From: Aliidongia sp035943795
Lineage (GTDB): Bacteria; Pseudomonadota; Alphaproteobacteria; ATCC43930; CGMCC-115725
Reading direction: 5' to 3'
Length of the DNA stretch: 64,000 bases
NCBI RefSeq assembly: GCF_035943795.1
Contig: NZ_DASZBY010000036.1
Coordinates: 1 to 64,000 of the forward strand
Positions 36,287 to 45,127 of the stretch are shown in pieces. The position numbers and the translations under genes were made by a program. The notes beneath the pieces were generated by a model that was not told where the DNA came from, made no database searches, and saw only the letters and a program-made list of their open reading frames with translations. Each line of letters starts with the position of its first letter. The first letter of the stretch is position 1.

Positions 36287-36999
36287 GACTGAAGCCCCGC
36301 CTGCTCCATCTGCTGATCGCTGCCGCCGGCATCATGCTGGCGGTCAAACTCGGCGCTGTCTGGCACGAAGCCGGCATTGCCTTCGCCCAGACGCCGGCGA
36401 GCCAGAAACCCGCCAATCCGACGCCGGCCAGCGAAACGCCCGCCAAGGCGCCCGCGCCCGGTGCCGCACCCGCCGGCACGGCCGCTGCCGATGCCGAACC
36501 GCTCAACCCGGCGCCGCCCAAGGCGCCGCCGCCGCGAACCTATACCGATGCCGAGGTCAAGCTGCTGCAGGAATTGGCCAAGCGCCGGACCGAGCTCGAT
36601 CAGCGCGCCGACGAGCTGAGCCAGCGCGAGACCCTGCTGAAGGCGGCCGAACAGCGCGTCGACGAGAAGATCGACCAGCTGAAGCAGATGCAGGCGACGG
36701 TCGATGCCAGCCTGGGCAAGGTCGACGCCCAGGAAGATCAGCGATTGAACAGCCTCGTCTCGATCTACACCAACATGAAGCCCAAGGAAGCGGCGCCGAT
36801 CCTGTCGGAACTCGACATGCCGGTGCTGCTGCAGATCCTGACGCGGATGAAGGATCGGACGACGTCGGCCATCATGGCGGCGATGGATCCGAAAAAGGCG
36901 CAGGCGATCACCATGGCCCTGGCCGAACGGCGCCAGTCGTCGACCACGGCGGGTCCGACCGGGGATGCCGCGGGCGCGCCGGCGAACCCGCAGAACTGA
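36283..36999 (+). CDS. MotE-like flagellar stator chaperone
   Basis: A 238-residue exported protein. The N-terminal signal or anchor (LLIAAAGIMLAVKLGAVW) precedes a Pro/Ala-rich linker, then a coiled coil (residues about 88-160, ELAKRRTELDQRADELSQRE) and a MgtE_N-like helical domain (YTNMKPKEAAPILSELDM, LTRMKDRTTSAIMAAMDPKK). This arrangement is that of MotE, a periplasmic chaperone of the MotC stator protein in rhizobia. Its genomic place just before cheZ and two MotB-like genes supports a stator role. Confidence 0.7.
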   Translation: MRLKPRLLHLLIAAAGIMLAVKLGAVWHEAGIAFAQTPASQKPANPTPASETPAKAPAPGAAPAGTAAADAEPLNPAPPKAPPPRTYTDAEVKLLQELAKRRTELDQRADELSQRETLLKAAEQRVDEKIDQLKQMQATVDASLGKVDAQEDQRLNSLVSIYTNMKPKEAAPILSELDMPVLLQILTRMKDRTTSAIMAAMDPKKAQAITMALAERRQSSTTAGPTGDAAGAPANPQN

Positions 37000-37143
37000 C
37001 GACAGGGCACGCGAAGCCGCGCGCCTTGAACATCAATAGCTTGCAGATGTTTTGTTTGGCCATTAGCACATTCCAGGGGGCTCGCGCGGAAGGCCGTGCC
37101 GCTGCCACGGAATACCGCTAGGGATCGATCCTCGGAGGGACCC

Positions 37144-37794
37144 ATGGGAAAGCTCGCGATCGCCGACGACCTGACGCGACGCCTCGACGGAATGCGGGGA
37201 CAACGCCCTGTCGTCGACCCGGCGCAAGTCACCGCTGCCGTCGAAGAGGTCGTGGCGAGCCTGACCGGCTCGCTGTCGCTCTCCGAGATCAAGCTCTATC
37301 AGGAGCTCGAGACGCTGGCCCGGGTCATCCAGGCGGCCAAGCGCGAGATCGCGTCGGTCCAGCCCCACGACATTCCGCACCATCACATTCCGCTCGCGAC
37401 CGACGAACTCGACGCCGTCGTCGCCGCGACCGCGGCCGCCACCGGCGTGATCCTCGACGAAGCGGAAGTGCTGGAAAAGCTGGGTGCCACCCTGCCGCCC
37501 GAGGTCCAGGCCAAGATCACCGAATCGGTGACCAAGATCTTCGAGGCCTCCAACTTCCAGGACATCACGGGGCAGCGCATCACCAAGGTGGTGAAGACGC
37601 TCCGCTATATCGAAACCAAGGTTCACGGCCTGTTGGAAGCGTTCGGCGATCAGGTCGAGCAGTTCGCCCCGCCGCCCGAGCCGGAGCCCGAGACCGAAGA
37701 GGACGCCGACAAGAAGCTGATGGCGGGGCCGCAGATGCCAGGCAACGCCAACAGCCAGGCCGATATCGACGCCATTCTCGCGGGGCTGTTCTGA
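37144..37794 (+). CDS. cheZ: Chemotaxis protein phosphatase CheZ
   Basis: A 216-residue CheZ. The catalytic helix contains FEASNFQDITGQRITKVV, including the Gln that attacks CheY-P, followed by a helical hairpin. The C-terminus SQADIDAILAGLF is the CheY-tethering peptide, resembling the CheY-binding motif of FliM. GGAGGGA precedes the ATG at 37144. It resets CheY-P so the motor can reverse; cheA and cheY are not in the window. Confidence 0.93.
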   Translation: MGKLAIADDLTRRLDGMRGQRPVVDPAQVTAAVEEVVASLTGSLSLSEIKLYQELETLARVIQAAKREIASVQPHDIPHHHIPLATDELDAVVAATAAATGVILDEAEVLEKLGATLPPEVQAKITESVTKIFEASNFQDITGQRITKVVKTLRYIETKVHGLLEAFGDQVEQFAPPPEPEPETEEDADKKLMAGPQMPGNANSQADIDAILAGLF

Positions 37795-37821
37795 CGCCGA
37801 TCTCCCCATCATCGATCGTCC

Positions 37822-38556
37822 GTGCGCCGCGCGACGGCGACGGCCCGGGGCCGCGCGATGGCGACGGCCTGGGATCCGGCCATGGATGAGGAAGGTTCGA
37901 TCCAGGCGCCGTCGGGACCCGGTGGGGTCGCGGTGGCGACCTATGTCAGCCTGTTCCTGCTGCTGTTCGTGTTCTTCATCGTGCTCGTCTCGATTTCGGA
38001 GGTGCAGCGCCCGCGCGCGCGGGTCGTCCTCGACTCGATCGATGCCGCGTTCGGCCATCTGCCGTCGTCGCTGGGCATGATCCAGCCACCGACCGTGCCG
38101 CGTCCCGAAACCGGCGATGTCGAAGGTTTCGCGCGCGATGTCAGCGGCCTCCTGACCGGCTTCGCACCGCTCGCGCGCACCAGCCAGGTGGCGCCCAGCG
38201 ACAGTTTCCTCGAAATCGTGCTGCCCGAGCAATCGGTGTTCGAGAAGGGCAGTGCCACGCCCAGGTCCGAAGTGCTGCCGACGCTCGATCGCCTGGCGCT
38301 CATGATGCAGAAACGGACGACGGGTCCCGGCGTGCGGATGACCTGGCGGATCATGCTGCCGGCCGATGCGCCCGACGGCGGGGCCGCCGAGCGTCTGGCC
38401 GGGCTGCGTGCGGCGACCGTCGTCGCCCGGCTCTATGCCGAGGGCTGTCCCGGCGATGCGCTCGCCATCGCGGTCGATCGCGGTGGCGGGCCAGCACTCC
38501 GGCTCGACTTCTCGATCATCGACAGCGACGTCCCCGGCAAGGCGGTGGCACCATGA
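37822..38556 (+). CDS. MotB-like protein without channel aspartate
   Basis: A 244-residue protein (GTG start; ATGs at 37858 and 37882 are alternatives) with one membrane helix (YVSLFLLLFVFFIVLVSIS) and a periplasmic domain of degenerate OmpA/MotB type (FEKGSATPRSEVLPTLDRLA, LAGLRAATVVARLYAEG). The membrane helix resembles MotB but lacks the proton-binding Asp, and the peptidoglycan signature with Gly-His-Thr-Asp is missing. It cannot be a conventional MotB. Its stop overlaps the next MotB-like start. Confidence 0.6.
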   Translation: MRRATATARGRAMATAWDPAMDEEGSIQAPSGPGGVAVATYVSLFLLLFVFFIVLVSISEVQRPRARVVLDSIDAAFGHLPSSLGMIQPPTVPRPETGDVEGFARDVSGLLTGFAPLARTSQVAPSDSFLEIVLPEQSVFEKGSATPRSEVLPTLDRLALMMQKRTTGPGVRMTWRIMLPADAPDGGAAERLAGLRAATVVARLYAEGCPGDALAIAVDRGGGPALRLDFSIIDSDVPGKAVAP

Positions 38557-39233
38557 TGCCGTTCGATGGGCGGCAGGACCAGCCGCCGGCCCGTCCACGC
38601 TCGCCGGGTTGGATGATCACGTTTGCCGATCTGATGTCTCTGCTGGTCTCGTTCTTTGTGCTGCTGTTCGCCACGACCACGGTCGAGCGGCGGGATTGGG
38701 AACGGGTCGTGCTGCCGATCTCCGAATACCTGACGGGCCATCGGCTCGAGGGCAAGGGTGCTGCCCAGGTGCCGACGCCGGGCCGTGCGCGCCTCGATCT
38801 CGGCTATGCCGCGGCACTGTTGGACAAGCTGGTGACCGACGAGCCGGCACTCGCCGGGTCCGAAGTGCGGCGCCAGGAACATCGGCTGGTCCTGGAGTTG
38901 CCGGCGACGCCGATCGCCCATTGGACGGACATGGACAAGCCGCCGTTGCTGGATCTGGTCCGTCTGCTGACCAATTTCGAGAACCACGTCGCGATCATCG
39001 CCCATCGGGCAGTCAATCCGGCGCCCGGGGCGGACCCGACGCGTGACTGGATTACGGCGCTGGGTGCCGGCAACAGCGTAGCGTCGGCGCTGCGTCATCA
39101 GGGCTATCCGCGGCCCTTGTCCGTGACGGCAATGATCGACCTCGCCGACGGCGGCCAGACCCGGATCGAGATCGCCATCGAAGACAAGGCCGCCGACGCC
39201 GCGAGCCCCGCGGGCGACCATGCGGCGCCCTGA
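38553..39233 (+). CDS. MotB-like stator protein with channel aspartate
   Basis: A 226-residue protein. The membrane segment PGWMITFADLMSLLVSFFVL is the MotB helix with the essential Asp (FAD). The periplasmic part is short and only faintly OmpA-like (HVAIIAHRAVNPAPG, DWITALGAGNSVASALRHQG); the usual peptidoglycan-binding residues are not recognisable. It overlaps the preceding MotB-like gene by four bases (ATGA) and is followed by a giant exported protein. Probably the ion-conducting partner of the MotA encoded at 17043. Confidence 0.75.
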   Translation: MMPFDGRQDQPPARPRSPGWMITFADLMSLLVSFFVLLFATTTVERRDWERVVLPISEYLTGHRLEGKGAAQVPTPGRARLDLGYAAALLDKLVTDEPALAGSEVRRQEHRLVLELPATPIAHWTDMDKPPLLDLVRLLTNFENHVAIIAHRAVNPAPGADPTRDWITALGAGNSVASALRHQGYPRPLSVTAMIDLADGGQTRIEIAIEDKAADAASPAGDHAAP

Positions 39234-42200
39234 ACACATGGCACGTCTGGCGCTCATCGGCCTGGCCTGCGCGCTGGCCTGGCTGGGTTCCGCCCAGGCA
39301 CAGGAACCGGCGGCGACACCGCCGGCGGTATCCTCGGCACCGACGCCCGCGCCACCCGCGCCACTCGCGAAGATGCGGCTCGACACGCGCGCTGCCGTCC
39401 ATCCGGGCTTTGCCCGCCTGGTCTTCGCCGGCACCGGCGGCGCGGCGGCGGTGCCGTTCAAGGCGACGGCGACCGACGACAATCTGACCATCCGCTTCGA
39501 CCGTCCCGTCGCCGTCACGGTCGATCAGATCCGGCGCTCGCTTAGCACTTATTTGGATCAGGTCGAAGCAGCACCGGATGGCTTGACCGTGACCGCCCAT
39601 CTGAAGCGGCCGATCGCGGTGCAACAGGCCTCATACGACGCCACGACCTTGGTCGTGGACCTCGTCGACAAGCCCAAGCCGGCGGCGACGGCGGACGCGA
39701 AGCCCGCGCCGAAAGCCGAGGCGGAAGCGAAACCGGCGCTTGAGCCGAAACCCGCTCCGGTCGTCAAGCCGGTGCCAGTCTCCGTGCGTGTCGGCGTTCA
39801 TGACGGCATCGACCGGTTGGTGTTCGCCTGGCCGAAGAAGGCCGACTACAAGCTGGCGCAGGGCGACGGCAAGCTGCAGATCGCCTTCGGCCAGCCGGTC
39901 GCGATCGACATGGCGCGGCTCGCCCGGGCGCTGCCGGCGGCGCTGAAGCCGGCGAGCCTGTCTGCCGATGGTACCCAGGTCGAATTCGCGCTGCCGCCGG
40001 GCCATCAGGTCAATGATATCCGCCAGTCCAATCTGATCATCCTCGACGTGGTGCCGGGGAAGCCAGCAGCACCGCCGGCACCGGTCGCCGCAGTGCCGCC
40101 CCCCGCGCCGGCTGCCGTGCTCGCCGTGGCCCCCGCGCCGGCTCCGCCCGTCGTGAGCGAGGCGCCGGCAGCGCCGACCCGGCCGGCTGTGGCGCCGGCC
40201 GATGCCGAGCAGGATGCGCCGGTGCCGACCAACCAGGTTTCCGGTACTTTGGGATCGGCGGCAGAGAACGGGCTGCAGATCCGCTACACCCTGATCGACG
40301 ATGGCGTGTCGCTGCGGTTCGAGTGGCGTCAGCCAGCGGCTGCTGCGATCTTCCGGCGCGGCAACGCGGTCTGGATCGTGTTCGATCGCGCGCAGAAGAT
40401 GGATTTCGGCGATTTCCATGCCGCCAACTGGCCGGTGCTGACGTCGATCGCCCAGGTCCCGAGCCGCAGCGGCACCGTCCTGCGGCTTGCGGTCTGGGCC
40501 GGGTTCAACCCCAGCGTCCGGCGCGCCGGCACTGCCTGGATCGTCGAACTGCGCAACCAGCCGCAACGCGCCGACGCGCCGGTCCAAGGGCAGGTGCGCA
40601 GCGACGGCCCCAATGCCTCGATGATCTTCCCGGTCAGCGAGCCGTCCGGGCCGATCAGCGTGACCGATCCCGATGCCGGCGACGTTCTGGTCGCGGTGCC
40701 CCTGCCGCAGATCGGCCAGGGATCGGACCTGGGTTCGGAATATCCGGATTTCAGGGTGCTGCCGAGCGCACAGGGCCTGGTGTTCCGGCCGACCAGCGAT
40801 CAACTGGCGATCCGCGCCCAGCCGAGCCTGGTCGAGTTGAGTGCCCCCGGCGGACTGGCGCTGTCGTCCGATGCGGATCGTCATGCGGAGCGCGCCGGCA
40901 AGGCCGACGAAAACCGTGTGTTCGATCCGACCGGCTGGCAAGGGCAGGGCGAGGAATTCACGGCACGACGCCAGGCCTTGATGCAGACGATCGCCGGCGC
41001 GTCGCCCGAAGACAAGAACAACGCCCGGATCGACCTCGCACGCTTCTTCTTCGCGAATGCCATGGGACCGGAGGCGCTGAGCGTGCTGCGCGCCGTCGAG
41101 CGGGACGCGCCGGCGATGTTCGACGATCCGAACCTGCGGGCCTTGCGCGGCGCGTCCGAGGAATTGGCGAACCAGTTCGATACCGCACTGGCCGATCTGG
41201 GCGATCCATCGCTCGACGAACGCCCCGACGGCCAGCTGTGGCGCGCGGCGCTCGCCGCCGACCGGGGGCTCTGGGCCGATGCGCTCAATGCCTACGTCAA
41301 ATCCGGCAACGTGCTGAGGAATTACCCGGAGGCGCTGCGCAACCGTCTGTCGATCAAGCTGGCCGAGGCGCTGCTGAACGCCGGCGACCGTGACAAGGCG
41401 GCGGCACTGGCGGCCGACGTGCTGGCCCATCATCCGAGCGGCTCGGAATCCGATCAGGCCAAAGTGCTGCAAGGCCGCATCCTGGCGATCCAGGGCGACA
41501 CGAAGCAGGCGGTCGCGCTGTGGCAGGAGGTTTCGAAATCGCCGGACTCGAGCCTGGCGCGGGCTCAGGCGACCTATGCCATGACCCTGACCAAGCTCGA
41601 TGAAAAGGAGATCGACCGCGCCGACGCGATCGCGGCGCTCGATCGCCTGCGGTTCGTCTGGCGCGGCGACGATTTCGAAATCCGCGTCCTGCGCAAACTG
41701 GCCGAACTGCAGATCGCTGACGGCGACTACCAGTCGGGCTTCCGGTCGCTGCGCCAAGTGCTGGCGAGTTATGGCGACAATCCCGCGTCGCACGGCGTGG
41801 CCGACGAAATGCAGCAATATTTCATCGATCTGTTCCTGGGTAAGGCGGCCGACAACGTGACGCCGCTCCGACAGCTCGGCCTGTACGATGAATTCAAGGA
41901 ATTGACTCCGGCCGGCTCGGTCGGCGACGAGATCATCCGCAAGCTGGCCGACCAGTTGGTCAAGGTCGACCTGCTGGATCGCGCGGCCGACCTGCTGGAC
42001 ACCCAGGTGAAGACACGCCTGAACGGTGTCGACCAGGCACGGGTCGCGACCCAGCTGGCGCTGGTCCGGCTGCTCGACCGGCGGCCCGACGATGCGATTT
42101 CGGCGCTCGATCTGCCGGTCATCCCCGACCTGCCGCCGGAACTGGTCCGCCAGCGGCTGGAACTGAGGGCCCGGGCCCTGGCCGAGCAGAATCAGAATCC

Positions 42201-42618
42201 CGAGGCACTGAAACTGCTGACTGGCGACGATTCGGCCGACGCCGACCGCCTGCGCGTGGACATCCTGTGGAAAACCCAGAACTGGGGCGCCGTCGTACCG
42301 GTGCTGCAGCACGGGCTGAAGCCGCCCGCGGCCGGCAAGATCGACGAGGACACAGCCCGCGCGGTGCTGAAGATTGCGACCGCCATGGTGCTGGGCAAAG
42401 ACCGGACCGGCCTGACCGTCCTGCAGAAGCAGTATGGCGCCGCGATGGACAAGAGCGCGCTCAAGGACGATTTCCGCGTCGTCGCCGGTAACAGCTCGTC
42501 GACCAGCGGCGACTTCAAGTCGCTGGCCGACCGGGTCGCCCAGATCAGCGACCTGCAGGGCTTCATGACGACTTATCGCCAGCGCCTGGCCACCAACGAG
42601 CTTTCCAAGATCAACTGA
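39220..42618 (+). CDS. Large exported AMIN/TPR-like protein linked to MotB-like genes
   Basis: An 1132-residue protein with a signal peptide (LALIGLACALAWLGSAQA). Residues about 50-450 contain several related beta-rich repeats of the pattern His-x-Gly-x-x-Arg-Leu-Val-Phe (HPGFARLVFAG, HDGIDRLVFAWP), similar to AMIN-like cell-wall domains, joined by Pro/Ala linkers. Residues about 570-1132 are helical TPR-like repeats with many Ala/Leu pairs. It overlaps the MotB-like gene by 14 bases (or starts at 39238). It may anchor the stator to the cell wall; that is inference. Similar proteins occur in flagellar loci of related bacteria as hypotheticals. Confidence 0.65.
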   Translation: MRRPEHMARLALIGLACALAWLGSAQAQEPAATPPAVSSAPTPAPPAPLAKMRLDTRAAVHPGFARLVFAGTGGAAAVPFKATATDDNLTIRFDRPVAVTVDQIRRSLSTYLDQVEAAPDGLTVTAHLKRPIAVQQASYDATTLVVDLVDKPKPAATADAKPAPKAEAEAKPALEPKPAPVVKPVPVSVRVGVHDGIDRLVFAWPKKADYKLAQGDGKLQIAFGQPVAIDMARLARALPAALKPASLSADGTQVEFALPPGHQVNDIRQSNLIILDVVPGKPAAPPAPVAAVPPPAPAAVLAVAPAPAPPVVSEAPAAPTRPAVAPADAEQDAPVPTNQVSGTLGSAAENGLQIRYTLIDDGVSLRFEWRQPAAAAIFRRGNAVWIVFDRAQKMDFGDFHAANWPVLTSIAQVPSRSGTVLRLAVWAGFNPSVRRAGTAWIVELRNQPQRADAPVQGQVRSDGPNASMIFPVSEPSGPISVTDPDAGDVLVAVPLPQIGQGSDLGSEYPDFRVLPSAQGLVFRPTSDQLAIRAQPSLVELSAPGGLALSSDADRHAERAGKADENRVFDPTGWQGQGEEFTARRQALMQTIAGASPEDKNNARIDLARFFFANAMGPEALSVLRAVERDAPAMFDDPNLRALRGASEELANQFDTALADLGDPSLDERPDGQLWRAALAADRGLWADALNAYVKSGNVLRNYPEALRNRLSIKLAEALLNAGDRDKAAALAADVLAHHPSGSESDQAKVLQGRILAIQGDTKQAVALWQEVSKSPDSSLARAQATYAMTLTKLDEKEIDRADAIAALDRLRFVWRGDDFEIRVLRKLAELQIADGDYQSGFRSLRQVLASYGDNPASHGVADEMQQYFIDLFLGKAADNVTPLRQLGLYDEFKELTPAGSVGDEIIRKLADQLVKVDLLDRAADLLDTQVKTRLNGVDQARVATQLALVRLLDRRPDDAISALDLPVIPDLPPELVRQRLELRARALAEQNQNPEALKLLTGDDSADADRLRVDILWKTQNWGAVVPVLQHGLKPPAAGKIDEDTARAVLKIATAMVLGKDRTGLTVLQKQYGAAMDKSALKDDFRVVAGNSSSTSGDFKSLADRVAQISDLQGFMTTYRQRLATNELSKIN

Positions 42619-42670
42619 CCGGACGGTGCGGGATGAGAATCTTTCGCAAAAGCCTCTTGCATAAAAACGG

Positions 42671-42697
42671 TTTCGATATATCTTAGACAAGTCGAAA
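42671..42697. promoter_or_regulatory. Candidate operator/promoter of the PadR gene
   Basis: TTTCGA (42671-42676) and TCGAAA (42692-42697) are inverted repeats enclosing GATATATC. A -35-like TTGCAT (42657-42662) and -10-like TATCTT (42679-42684) overlap the repeat. PadR regulators often bind their own promoter at such dyads, so this is a likely autoregulatory site. Confidence 0.4.
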
Positions 42698-42716
42698 CAC
42701 ACACAAGAGAGTTACT

Positions 42717-43340
42717 ATGTTTGGAAGATCACGACATCGCGACCATGGCCACTGCCATGGAGAGAGCCACGGAGATGATGGCGATCGCCGCTTCTCCCGG
42801 GGCGACTTCGGATTCGGCGGACGTCACTTCGGCGGGCACCACGGCGGTGGACGCCATGGTTGGGGCGGCGGCGGGCGCATGGGCCGGCTGTTCGAGCAGG
42901 GCGACCTGCGGTTCCTCATCCTCAGCCTGATCGAGGAAAAGCCGCGTCACGGCTACGAGATCATCAAGGCGATCGAGGAAAAGCTCCACGGCCTTTACAG
43001 CCCGAGCCCCGGCGTCATTTACCCGACGCTGACCCTGCTCGAGGAAATGGGCTACGCCACGGTCGCGCAGGCCGAGGGCAACAAGAAGCTCTACGCCATC
43101 ACCGACGAGGGGCGGGCGTTCCTGGCAACGAACCAGTCGATCATGAAGGTCGTCCTGGAAAAGATCGCCGCCGTGAAGCGCCGCTTCGCCGGCGGCACGC
43201 AGCCGCAGATCCAGCGGGCCATCGAAAACTTCAAGCTGGCCCTGCAGATGCGCCTCGATGCCGGCGGGCTTACCGACGACCAGGTCGCCCGCATCGCCGC
43301 CATCATCGATGCGGCCGCGACCGACGTCGAGCGGGTCTAG
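42717..43340 (+). CDS. PadR-family regulator with His/Gly-rich N-terminus
   Basis: A 207-residue protein. The first 55 residues are crowded with His, Gly and Asp (HRDHGHCHGESHGDD and FGGRHFGGHHGGGRHGWG), a likely metal-binding region. Residues about 60-140 are the PadR winged helix (LRFLILSLIEEKPRHGYEII, SPGVIYPTLTLLEEMGYATV), with a helical dimerisation tail. It resembles the E. coli nickel-responsive YqjI. A dyad at the promoter suggests autoregulation. The following small ferredoxin-like gene could be in the same operon. Confidence 0.85.
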   Translation: MFGRSRHRDHGHCHGESHGDDGDRRFSRGDFGFGGRHFGGHHGGGRHGWGGGGRMGRLFEQGDLRFLILSLIEEKPRHGYEIIKAIEEKLHGLYSPSPGVIYPTLTLLEEMGYATVAQAEGNKKLYAITDEGRAFLATNQSIMKVVLEKIAAVKRRFAGGTQPQIQRAIENFKLALQMRLDAGGLTDDQVARIAAIIDAAATDVERV

Positions 43341-43351
43341 AGGGCGTGCGG

Positions 43352-43771
43352 ATGATACCGACGTCCTTGCGTCGGGTCTGGGGGCAGGGGGCGGCGACCG
43401 CTCCCGTCGCCCTCGATCCCCGATCGGCACCGATGCCGGCCGACACCGATCCAACGCCGGCGAAATGGGAAACGGACGTTCTGTTCGTCTGCCTGCGCTG
43501 TTCCACCAAGCTGCCGGACGGCCTGGCACCGGACGGGCGAACCACGCTGCGGCAATGGTTCAAGGACCGCCTGGGCTCCGTCGGCCGGGGCAAGGCGCTG
43601 CGCGTGGTCGAGACCTCGTGCCTCGGCCTCTGCCCGGAGCAGCGCATCGCTGTCGCGATCGGTCGGGAACTGGCTGCCGATCCGGCCATCATCCGCTCGG
43701 TCGCGACCGAGGCGGACCGCGAGGCGATCTATCGGATGGCCGTGGGCGATCAGCCCGGCCCGAAGCTCTGA
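43352..43771 (+). CDS. Small thioredoxin-like (2Fe-2S) ferredoxin / DUF1636-type protein
   Basis: A 139-residue protein whose core (from about residue 34) has VLFVCLRCSTKLPDG and VVETSCLGLCPEQRIAVAIG. The spaced Cys residues and CLGLCP loop match the thioredoxin-like (2Fe-2S) ferredoxin or DUF1636 group, which also includes metal-associated proteins. Start alternatives are ATG 43352 and ATG 43433; the latter begins closer to the fold. It lies 12 bases after padR and its end overlaps convergent fliP by 22 bases. It could take part in cobalt or iron handling; this is inference. Confidence 0.6.
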   Translation: MIPTSLRRVWGQGAATAPVALDPRSAPMPADTDPTPAKWETDVLFVCLRCSTKLPDGLAPDGRTTLRQWFKDRLGSVGRGKALRVVETSCLGLCPEQRIAVAIGRELAADPAIIRSVATEADREAIYRMAVGDQPGPKL

Positions 43772-44493
43772 ATGAGCGAGCCGCACACCAGGTACCAGCC
43801 GTCGATCAGCACGAAGAAGATCAGCTTGAACGGCAGCGAGATCACGTTCGGCGGCAGGCTGACCATGCCCATCGACATGACCAGCGACGCGACCACGATG
43901 TCGATGATCAGGAACGGCAGGAACAGCAGGAAACCGATCTCGAAGGCCCGGCGCAACTCGCTGATCAGGAAAGCCGGGACGAGCGCCCGGAACGGGGTGT
44001 CGTCGGGCGTCGCCACGGCCGGAATCCGGCCCAGGCCCATGAACAATTGCAGATCCTGGTCGCGGACATGGGTCTGCATGAAATCGTGGAACGGCTTGGC
44101 GGTCCGGTCGAATGCCGTCTGGTTGTCGATCTTTTCCGCGATCAGCGGCGCGATGCCGTCATTGTAGGATCGTTCGAGCGTCGGCCCCATCACGAAGGCC
44201 GAGAGGAACAGCGCCAGGCTGATCAGCACCGTATTGGGCGGCGTCTGCTGGATGCCGATGGCGGTGCGCAGGAACGACAGCACGACGACGATGCGCGTGA
44301 ACGACGTGACGGTGACCAGCAGGCCCGGCACCACGCTCAGCACCGTCATCAGCGCGACGAGCTCGACGATCCGGCCAGTCGTCGAGCCGCCGCCGTCGCC
44401 CAGGTCTAGCGACAGGCTCTGGGCCGCGGCAGGGCCGGCGAGCACCGCCAGCAGGATCGCAACGATGCTCCCTTTCACGAGCGCGCGGATCAC
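43750..44493 (-). CDS. fliP: Flagellar type III export protein FliP
   Basis: A 247-residue FliP starting at GTG. It has a signal-like N-terminus (VKGSIVAILLAVLAGPAAA) and four membrane segments, with the family motifs TSFTRIVVVLSFLRTAIG, QTPPNTVLISLALFLSAFVM and SMGMVSLPPNVISLPFKLI. FliP forms the export pore with FliQ and FliR. It overlaps fliO by four bases (GTGA). It converges on the ferredoxin-like gene. Confidence 0.97.
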   Translation of the reverse strand: MIRALVKGSIVAILLAVLAGPAAAQSLSLDLGDGGGSTTGRIVELVALMTVLSVVPGLLVTVTSFTRIVVVLSFLRTAIGIQQTPPNTVLISLALFLSAFVMGPTLERSYNDGIAPLIAEKIDNQTAFDRTAKPFHDFMQTHVRDQDLQLFMGLGRIPAVATPDDTPFRALVPAFLISELRRAFEIGFLLFLPFLIIDIVVASLVMSMGMVSLPPNVISLPFKLIFFVLIDGWYLVCGSLIQSFGPG

Positions 44494-44807
44494 GCGTCCT
44501 CACGCGGCAGATGGGCGACGAAGCTCGGCTCGGCCCGACCGCGCTGTGTCGTTTCTGCGGCGATCGTAATGCCGGTCTCAATGACCAGGTCGCGCGTCCC
44601 GCCGATCAGCAGCAGGTGTTCGGTCTGATCGCGCCGTACCAGCAGCAGCCTGCGGCGGGAATCGATGGCGATCGACTCGACCATGCCCAGGCGTCCGGCG
44701 CGACCCAGCCGCATGGCGGGGCCGAACCTGCGCACCAGCCAGGCGAACAACCCGATGAGGGCCAGGACGAAGACTAGGGCGCCGACGAGCCTGGCGATGT
44801 CGGTCAT
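44490..44807 (-). CDS. fliO: Flagellar biosynthetic protein FliO
   Basis: A 105-residue protein with one membrane helix (LVGALVFVLALIGLFAWLVRR) and a cytoplasmic FliO domain (GMVESIAIDSRRRLLLVRRD, HLLLIGGTRDLVIETGI). FliO stabilises FliP during export-gate assembly. It is short for the family but complete. Both ends overlap neighbours by four bases (ATGA upstream, GTGA downstream). Confidence 0.93.
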   Translation of the reverse strand: MTDIARLVGALVFVLALIGLFAWLVRRFGPAMRLGRAGRLGMVESIAIDSRRRLLLVRRDQTEHLLLIGGTRDLVIETGITIAAETTQRGRAEPSFVAHLPREDA

Positions 44808-45127
44808 GCTTTCGATTTGGGGGCTCCCGCTGTCGCGCGATAGACGGCACTCGCCTGCTTGGGGCTGGAGGTCCGTTCGGTCTCCGGGGTGACGTTGGCC
44901 AGGCGCTCGCGCAGATGCCGCTCGATCTCGTCAAGCTTCTGGGTCAGGCGCAGCAGCCGGTCGGCCGCATCGCGGCGCCGGCTCTCGACCGCCTGCCGAC
45001 AGATCGTCTCGATGCGCGGCGGCAGGTCGGCGAGGTCGATCAGGTCGCCGGCCGTCAGGGCGACCAGCGCCGCCTCGAGCTGGGCGTCGGTGTCGTCGAG
45101 CAATCTGTCGAGGGCGGTGTCGGTCAT
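44804..45127 (-). CDS. Small helical protein of the fliO-fliP operon
   Basis: A 107-residue helical protein (TDAQLEAALVALTAGDLIDL, RRDAADRLLRLTQKLDEIER) with a charged tail. No family is recognised; the size and helical-hairpin outline resemble FliT or FlgN-type export chaperones. It overlaps fliO by four bases (ATGA) and is the first host gene next to the prophage boundary. Confidence 0.6.
   Translation of the reverse strand: MTDTALDRLLDDTDAQLEAALVALTAGDLIDLADLPPRIETICRQAVESRRRDAADRLLRLTQKLDEIERHLRERLANVTPETERTSSPKQASAVYRATAGAPKSKA

Noticed and set aside
39631..42702. A 1023-codon open frame on the minus strand
   Set aside because: It is a shadow of the AMIN/TPR-like gene on the other strand; the product is Arg/Gln/Asp-rich and has no recognisable fold.
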